This document shows, in pieces, positions 58,202-64,000 of a stretch of DNA of 64,000 bases (positions within the stretch are counted from its first letter, which is position 1; every line of letters begins with the position of its first letter). Where the stretch lies: the NCBI GenBank assembly GCA_029851415.1, contig CM056741.1:145130522-145194521 (forward strand). The letters are read 5' to 3'. The position numbers and the translations under genes were made by a program. This stretch comes from Eretmocerus hayati (taxonomy: Eukaryota; Arthropoda; Insecta; Hymenoptera; Aphelinidae). Below the pieces are notes generated by a model. It saw nothing but the letters and a program-made list of their open reading frames with translations. It was not told the origin of the DNA and made no database searches.

Positions 58202-60844
58202 CTGAAAATATTCAATTTTAGGAGTTGAAAAATTTGTCAGTAATTGGAGATAAAATGTACGTAAGATCAACTCGTATTATCATCCAAATGACACGCTGTC
58301 CTTCCTCATGAACTGGACTGAAATATTTTTTTATAGCGACGGGAAAAATTGTCGTCGGTTTCAAGCTCGATTTTGTTCAGTATTACGGAGGTCGCGCTTC
58401 AAAAAATGGAAGTCTCAGATCGAATGGTTCAATTCCTATCATGTATCTAAATCACAAACCCTTCCATCCTGGATGCAATATTCGGAACTCGTTTTTGAGC
58501 TCCAAAAGTAAGTATAGTGATGTTCAATCATTGGGGAAGAACAGTCGAGATTGTTAGACAAATCTAGTAGCAAACACTCCTAAGTTGAACTATGAACTAG
58601 ATTGTACTATGAATCATTTTACATACAAAAGAATTCATACTTGCCTCTTCCAATATACTCATAAACGAGATATTCGTCAATACTAGAAAAATCATTGTGG
58701 TACAGTCCTATCCAATCACCATTACAGGATCTAGCATTGCCCAAAAATCTGTAGTTCACAACATTTTCTTCTTCGACGTACCAAGAAGTTATCGGGCTGA
58801 ATTCAATTCCATGATCGGGGATTGCGGGTCTGATGACAATTTCAAACTCGCCACTGACTGGCTTGTGATCAGATTGTACATAATTGGGATGACTTTTGTA
58901 ACTGTGTTGTACCGCCTTAAGTTTAATGTCTTCGTAAACATCAGCATTGACTTTAAACAAGATTCTATCAGTCCAAGAAGGTCTGCGCCTAGAATAACGT
59001 ACGCGTCATTTATTTTTAATTTTTACAGTGAAGAGGCGTGATACTGAGAGATAATTTGTGGATCATCTACCCTGAGGAAGTGCCTTTCCTTACAATTTAA
59101 AGATATCTTTTTCCAGAGCACATCATTGGTATATGGTACTGAGCATTCAGTGAGTTGCTTTTGCTTTTGGAAAATGACGGTGACCCACGCCTCAGTTTTA
59201 GCCGAAAATATCGCTTACATTGCGGGAACGAGTTTTTCATTCCCCATAAGAATTCACTATTATGACATACGACTGAAGGCATTCCACTCAAGTGCTCAAT
59301 CATGTTTCAATTTGCAATGGTAAGAAAAATCAATGGCACACGGGTTGCGTTTGCTATCACTAACAAATTTTCTTAGATAAGAAATCTCACCTGAGATCAA
59401 ATTCTTGGGAGGCAAATTCATACTTGTAAGTTGGTGAAAAAGTTATTTTTTCTTCGACTAGCTCTGCAAATGCTTCACCATTCCTCTGTGTTATCTTCAA
59501 CTGATCTTTTTCCAAGAGTACAGTTAATTGGTCTTGTTTAACTAGTGCATCAATGTCTTTAGCTGCTAAGCCCTCTGCCAATCGAAAATTGAGATCACCA
59601 ATCCAGAAAATGTAGCTAGAAGTTTAATGAAACCTGATAAAGTTAAGTTCTGTTTGGTCTTAGAACTCATTATAACTGGATAAACATACTCATGGAAAAA
59701 TATTTTGGTTGTATCAGGCACACTGAAGGAATGGTCTTTGATTATAGTGTTATAATCTGAGATACGATCAGCCAATAAGTGGTCATGGGGTGTCAAATGA
59801 GAATTCACCAAACACATATTAATGCCATAAATGTTAAATCTCATGCTAACAGCACCTTTGTTGCCCTGCAAAAATGAATTATTTACATATCGAATCTTGG
59901 GAAATGTTTACAACAAGGAACTTCACTTACCCACATCCCACCAAGTCCAGTCTTTGTGTATTGAGTATCAATATATCTAAGGTGAATCAGATGTTTTCTC
60001 AGACAAAATACATTTAAAACTAAACCTTGTAATCGTTGAGTTTTTAATTTGACATAGTCAAAGTCTTTCAGTGCTTCTCTAGAAATATAATAGAATAAAT
60101 AAGAGTATATTCTTATCCTCAGTAGGAAATAGAAGCTAAATATAATTACCTAAACGATTTGGTCCATGGGTCTTCAAAAAAGATATCTAGAACGATATTT
60201 TGAGGCTGTGATTTGACCTCCTGGAGGCTGAATCAACGATTTTGAAAATTAGTAGCTTATTGTCAAAGAGTCATGCAATTTAAAGACATATAATTTACCC
60301 AATGATATAGATGTCAGCAAGTTCCTTGGAGGTAGCAAAATGACTTAAACCTAGTAGTTGTCGAAGATCCTGCTCCGGGTGCTTTGTGGCCACATTCCAT
60401 GTAACAAAATACAATCTGAAAAATGTACCAATGAATTATTCAAGCAATATCTAAAAAGGTGATGGTATTGAAAAAAGAACATAGAAATTCATAATGATAC
60501 AGCTACAAGTAGTGCATTAACTTGTCTGACAGTGTCAAATAAGTTGTCAACATGTATGAAATCAATGCGGCAGCTTGAAACCTATACTCATCAAATGGCA
60601 CAAATTACTTTGCCCTTGAAAACTCGGGAGCACAAATTCGATTGATTGACCCAGATCTATGAATAATTCATCAAATTGATTACCATCACTGAAACTCGGG
60701 CTGAGAAGCGACCATTTTTATAGTTTGTTCATACTTTTCGTGTGATATACTTAAAGAAGTTATCAAAATAAGACCTTGAATAAAGAGCGCATTTGCCGAG
60801 TTGATAAAATGAACTCACTTGAATAGGCGCTGTGTAGTTGCCAT
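58029..60844 (-). CDS. SKICH-type inositol polyphosphate 5-phosphatase (INPP5K/SKIP-like, eight exons, 434 aa)
   Basis: Exons, in order of translation: 60844-60819, 60415-60299, 60227-60150, 60078-59931, 59865-59690, 59615-59391, 58988-58627 and 58201-58029. They join in one frame with GT-AG borders. The enzyme removes the 5-phosphate from PI(4,5)P2 and PI(3,4,5)P3 and so lowers PI3K/insulin signalling; family members act at the ER and plasma membrane. Motifs: FVTWNVAT (12-19), GLQEV with Glu51, GNKGAVS (124-130), NSHLTPHD (144-151), WIGDLNFR (186-193), PSWTDRIL (260-267) and SDHKPV (296-301). All catalytic residues are present. A SKICH domain (about 305-420) ends the protein. The length is close to human SKIP. 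The start follows MATTQRLF in exon 1, which splices in phase. Confidence 0.93.
58627..58988 (-). CDS. 5-phosphatase exon 7 (end of catalytic domain, SKICH start)
   Basis: Acceptor ATTCTAG. Encodes RPSWTDRIL, SDHKPVSGEF, then the SKICH strands ending WIGLYHNDF and YLVYEYIGRGKYEFF. The donor TTTT|GTATGT is chosen because only this phase continues into the exon 8 frame; the alternative GGCAA|GTATGA gives an early stop. Confidence 0.88.
59391..59615 (-). CDS. 5-phosphatase exon 6
   Basis: Acceptor CTTCTAG, donor AG|GTGAGA. Encodes YIFWIGDLNFRL with the catalytic Asp and Asn, then ITFSPTYKY. Confidence 0.93.
59690..59865 (-). CDS. 5-phosphatase exon 5
   Basis: Acceptor TTTGCAG, donor GA|GTATGT. 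Encodes GNKGAVSMRFNIYG and NSHLTPHDH. Confidence 0.92.
59931..60078 (-). CDS. 5-phosphatase exon 4
   Basis: Acceptor TTTCTAG, donor TGG|GTAAGT. Encodes LKTQRLQGLVLNVF and YTKTGLGGMW, a stretch conserved in this family just before GNKG. Confidence 0.9.
60150..60227 (-). CDS. 5-phosphatase exon 3
   Basis: Acceptor GATTCAG, donor AG|GTAATT. Encodes LQEVKSQPQ, which carries the metal-binding Glu, and EDPWTKSF. Confidence 0.88.
60299..60415 (-). CDS. 5-phosphatase exon 2
   Basis: Acceptor TTTCAG, donor GG|GTAAAT. Encodes FVTWNVATKHPEQDL and ADIYIIG, the first conserved strand of the catalytic fold. Confidence 0.9.
60819..60844 (-). CDS. 5-phosphatase exon 1 (start codon)
   Basis: Eight codons (MATTQRLF) plus two bases, ending at a consensus donor AA|GTGAGT. 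Exon 2 supplies the third base of Lys9, which leads into LYFVTWNVAT. It is short but fits exactly. Confidence 0.8.
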
Positions 60845-61520
60845 TGCAGTGTTCGATGATCTATGCAGTCAAGCCGGATTCCAAAGCGGGGTAAAAATGA
60901 AAATGCAGATCTCCCGTCGTGGAGGAAGGCAAAAAAACCAGCCGACCGCATAAGAATCAGAGAAACACCTGTCTCATATTGGCAGCAACTTTGATGGATG
61001 TATATCGTCCACAAAGAAGGGGATATATATCGAGACGCCTGCGGTATCACAGCTGCATCGACACTGATGAGGGATGAGGGACGAGATGCAATCAGCGGCG
61101 ATTGCGGTCAAGCCTCGGTCTAGGAGGCGGGCTGTTGCTGAGCTCGCCTCTTGGACGACGAAGATTTTCCAACGGATGCATGATAATTGTAACGAAGATG
61201 TAACGTAAACCATCCGCGATTATCTGTCACCCGAGACGGGAGATGCTCCAAGATGCACTGACGTCGGCTGCACTCATTCTCTTTCTGCTCCTGTTTTGTG
61301 TTTTGCAGCTGATGCGCCACGTGACCTTGCAGATTGCGCGATTTCGATTTCGTACACTGCGCGTGCGCGCTGATCTAAAACGCCAAAACGCTGAAACGCG
61401 GGATATTCAAGTGGTATAGTATCGAGCGGCAGGGAAAGAGAGAGAGAGAGAAAGCGAAATAAGCAAAATCTAGCCGCGCGAGACGGAGGCCGGGCTTCTG
61501 ACCAACAAACACACTTATTG
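60845..61520 (-). promoter_or_regulatory. Upstream region of the 5-phosphatase gene
   Basis: A moderately GC-rich stretch with CG dinucleotides (61080-61400) and a purine run of GA repeats at 61435-61454. It lies directly upstream of the start codon on the - strand, so it probably holds the promoter and 5' UTR. No clear TATA box is seen. Confidence 0.4.
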
Positions 61521-63290
61521 CTCATGCGGCCAACAATATTATATTATGTATATGCCTTGAAATCTTGCGGTAGATCATCCTCGATTCGACTTACATTATC
61601 ATCAGTTTGCCGTTCAGATAGGTGAAGAGAAATTGCGCCTGCCCACGCCATGCACGGGATGTTCGCACGATAATAAAGCCTGATACGTACGGATTCGTCT
61701 CTAATAAAGTATTCGCAGCCATTATTCTCGTACTTGCAGCTGGCTGCAACGGATGGACGAATACGGCTGCCGCATGTATGAGGGTAATGACTCGGGGCAT
61801 ACGGCAATGTTCTGGGCACGTGCCTTACGCAAGTAGAGCAATGTCTCGAATAATCGTCGCTCTTTGATGGATATCGCGGAAATTAAAAGAAAACGAGATG
61901 CTCCTCTGCTTATATGGGTGTGTGAATAAGGGACACAGTGTCATTCTAACATGCAGCAATGGAAGGATTCAGACATGGTGGAAAGGAGATAGATTCAGAG
62001 AGAGTACAAGGCCTTAAGGAATCACTTTACATTTTTCAAAATGCCCTGTCTAGCTGCTAACAAATGACAATCTCAAAAAAACTAAATCATATTGAGTGCA
62101 ACCCGAGAACCGAGAACCATGTGTGCACCTAGCCAACAGTTATTATTGAGAAAGATAATAAATAAGAATTAAGAATTAAATATTAATAAATTTGTTTATG
62201 TTAATTATTAAGTCAGACGATGAATCTTACTTTACTAAAATTTCATACAGGGAGCACGATCCAACGAAACAGGGAAAGCTAAGAACTAAAACCATTCAAT
62301 CCTCGATTTAATTAAAACTTTACGGTTTTGAAAGTATTTTGTTCATACTCGTTATATCGAAATAATTGAAAATCCTCGAAGACGTCGTTTCATATTAATC
62401 CCATGATAACAGTGATATTCCACCTCGCCCATCATTTTACATTTAGAACAAATCTGAGCATAATGCGATCCCTTAGTTACAGCATGCCGAGGCAGAATCA
62501 GAAATGGAATCAGCTCAAATTCAAATGTGTCGATCATGCAGGTATCCCGCGCGATACCCTTAAGTCTAGTGCAGGTACCTGCTGCGAGGTGGCTGCTCAT
62601 TTTTTGATTGTGCAAGAGAGTTGGTAAGCACCGCATTCAACTAGCTAAGATAACCTTAGAAAACTATTCTGGTTTCCCCTCATAACACGCATAAATCTTT
62701 CGCCTTTTACTAAAGATTTCCGTGGAGGGGAACACTTGATGAGTCTAATGACTAATTTTTTGAGTATCCGACGCAAGTCGGGTCGCTAATAAACAACATT
62801 AACCGCCAGGATTACAGACGGATTGCCATGCAGTACGTCAGCGTGGACCCGGTACGGAGTTCTTATACGGTCTCCGTTGATCCTCTTGTGGGGGCACTTG
62901 AGGGTCCGTTGGGCTTCAGTCAGCTCCAGTGGAGTGCCCGATAGTAATGTGTAGGGGCTATTTTTCTGAAAAATTTCCGCCCAAGGCGGGCATTGTACGT
63001 TTGTCCGCACCGAAGATACAAATTTTTTGTATAATAGTATATTATGTATCGAGTTCCCGAAAATAGTTTTCAGGTCGTATATATCCGTCGTTGTCCAGTG
63101 CCCAAAGTATGTTTGTTTGAAAGATTTTTCAGTGTAGATTGAACTAACGTTGAGGTGGGCATCCTTGTCCAAAATTGGCGAATTCCATGATAATAGGTGG
63201 ATTTTTCGAGGGATTTTTGTTGAAAAACGGGAAGTGACGGTTCTTCACCAAAAACTCTAAAAGAATGCGCACATACAATCGAAATTTCGC
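61521..63290. other. Intergenic DNA with no supported gene
   Basis: ORFs on both strands at 61544-61867 overlap and match nothing known. A copy of the ATAATAGTATATTATGTAYC motif lies at 63031-63057 (also at 43631). Otherwise I see nothing. Confidence 0.5.
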
Positions 63291-63299
63291 GGGAATTCG

Positions 63300-64000
63300 C
63301 TTTGATTCTTTTTTTGAAGATCTTTAATTTTGTACTCTTGTATTTTTCTCCAGAAATGCATCATTTCTGAGATATCGGCCGTGCATCATGTGGAAACGGT
63401 AATTGAATTACCGAACTCGATACAAGGATACTTTGTTGTTCATTTTTTCAAGATCTTACCATTTGTATTCGTGTATTTTTCCTCGACAACGAGTCATTTC
63501 GAAAATATAGACTCCGCACAACCCCGCACCATATGGAAAGGGTGATTTCGAACGTGGCTCGGCGTGTAACCCGATAATGATGCGCTTGATCAAAATTGTA
63601 CAGGGACACAGTTTTGTTAATTTTTCAAAAATCTTCCTATTTGTATTAGTGTGTTTTTTCTCCACAAAACGTCTTTCCTGAGATATAGACCTTCCCCTAT
63701 TTGGAGGCCGACTGTTTCGAACTCCTTTTGGCATGTTTTTCGATGATCATGCGCCCAATCAAAATTTCACTAAAACACGTTTGTTCATTTTTTGAAGGTC
63801 CTATAATTTTTATTGACCAGTTATTACGTAGAAATGCGTAATTTCTGAGATAAAGACCTTGCAACTTGTGGTGGATGGAAGTTCCGAACGTCTTTTGTCC
63901 AAGAATTCAAGAAACAAGATTCGTTCGTCAAGAAAAATCTCACGAAAACTCAAAATTGTAAAATCTTGATCTAGCGGAATATTCTGTAATTCTGTGCCAA
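63300..64000. repeat. Diverged tandem satellite, unit about 140-180 bp
   Basis: Four copies begin near 63308, 63444, 63626 and 63795. Each has a TTTTTGAAGATCTT-like block, TATTTTTCTCC, an AATGCGTCATTTCTGAGATA-like block, TAGACCT, then ATGGAA and GAAC. The array runs to the window edge and so may continue beyond it. Confidence 0.7.

Noticed and set aside
60713..60715. Alternative ATG for the 5-phosphatase (MVASQPEFQ)
   Set aside because: It meets a stop after nine codons and has no donor that joins exon 2 in phase, while the ATG at 60844 does.
62786..63172. 128-codon antisense ORF
   Set aside because: It includes the dispersed ATAATAGTATATTATGTAYC repeat and has no recognisable domain.
63300..64000. 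CRISPR-like regular repeats
   Set aside because: Units are long, diverged and contiguous without spacers, and the window is eukaryotic.

Overview
This window is animal nuclear DNA, most likely from an insect. It is AT-rich and repeat-rich, and its coding exons are separated by introns of up to 21 kb with GT-AG borders. The insect call rests on a Methuselah-type receptor (an arthropod-type family) and an R1-clade LINE. Hymenoptera is my best guess, but nothing here proves it.

Two cellular genes can be read exon by exon and keep one open frame. (1) On the + strand, a six-exon Methuselah-like GPCR (558 aa) runs from 11888 to 56544. Exon 1 carries the signal peptide, exons 2 and 3 the ectodomain, and exons 4 to 6 the seven-helix domain. 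Intron 4 alone is 21.3 kb. (2) On the - strand, a compact eight-exon SKICH-type inositol polyphosphate 5-phosphatase (INPP5K/SKIP-like, 434 aa) runs from 60844 down to 58029 with all catalytic motifs intact. The two genes converge tail to tail with only about 0.25 kb between the last receptor poly(A) signal and the phosphatase stop.

Most of the rest is mobile or repetitive DNA. Positions 1-9890 form a nest: a degenerate decamer minisatellite is split by a decayed R1-clade LINE, whose ORF2 is split by a 2.65-kb hAT-type element with a perfect 8-bp target duplication, which itself holds a 317-bp MITE. The receptor introns carry a second hAT-type element (17194-18345, perfect 8-bp TSD, dense CGATA cluster), a PIF/Harbinger-like MITE with TTA duplication, a 68-bp MITE with TA duplication, two members of a family whose ends read CCGTCAACTGGGG, a family whose ends carry AACTTGCCCC, two tRNA-like SINE heads, and several fold-back hairpins.

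The strangest region is 28461-42910. Two apparently identical 2389-bp direct repeats flank 9.7 kb that holds two different Gag-like ORFs on the - strand, with no pol seen, and a three-copy tandem array of roughly 500-bp units. The repeats could be LTRs (TG...CA ends, TATA box), a recent segmental duplication, or an assembly artefact. The right edge (63300 to the end) is a diverged tandem satellite. I saw no CRISPR array, rRNA gene or intact tRNA gene.
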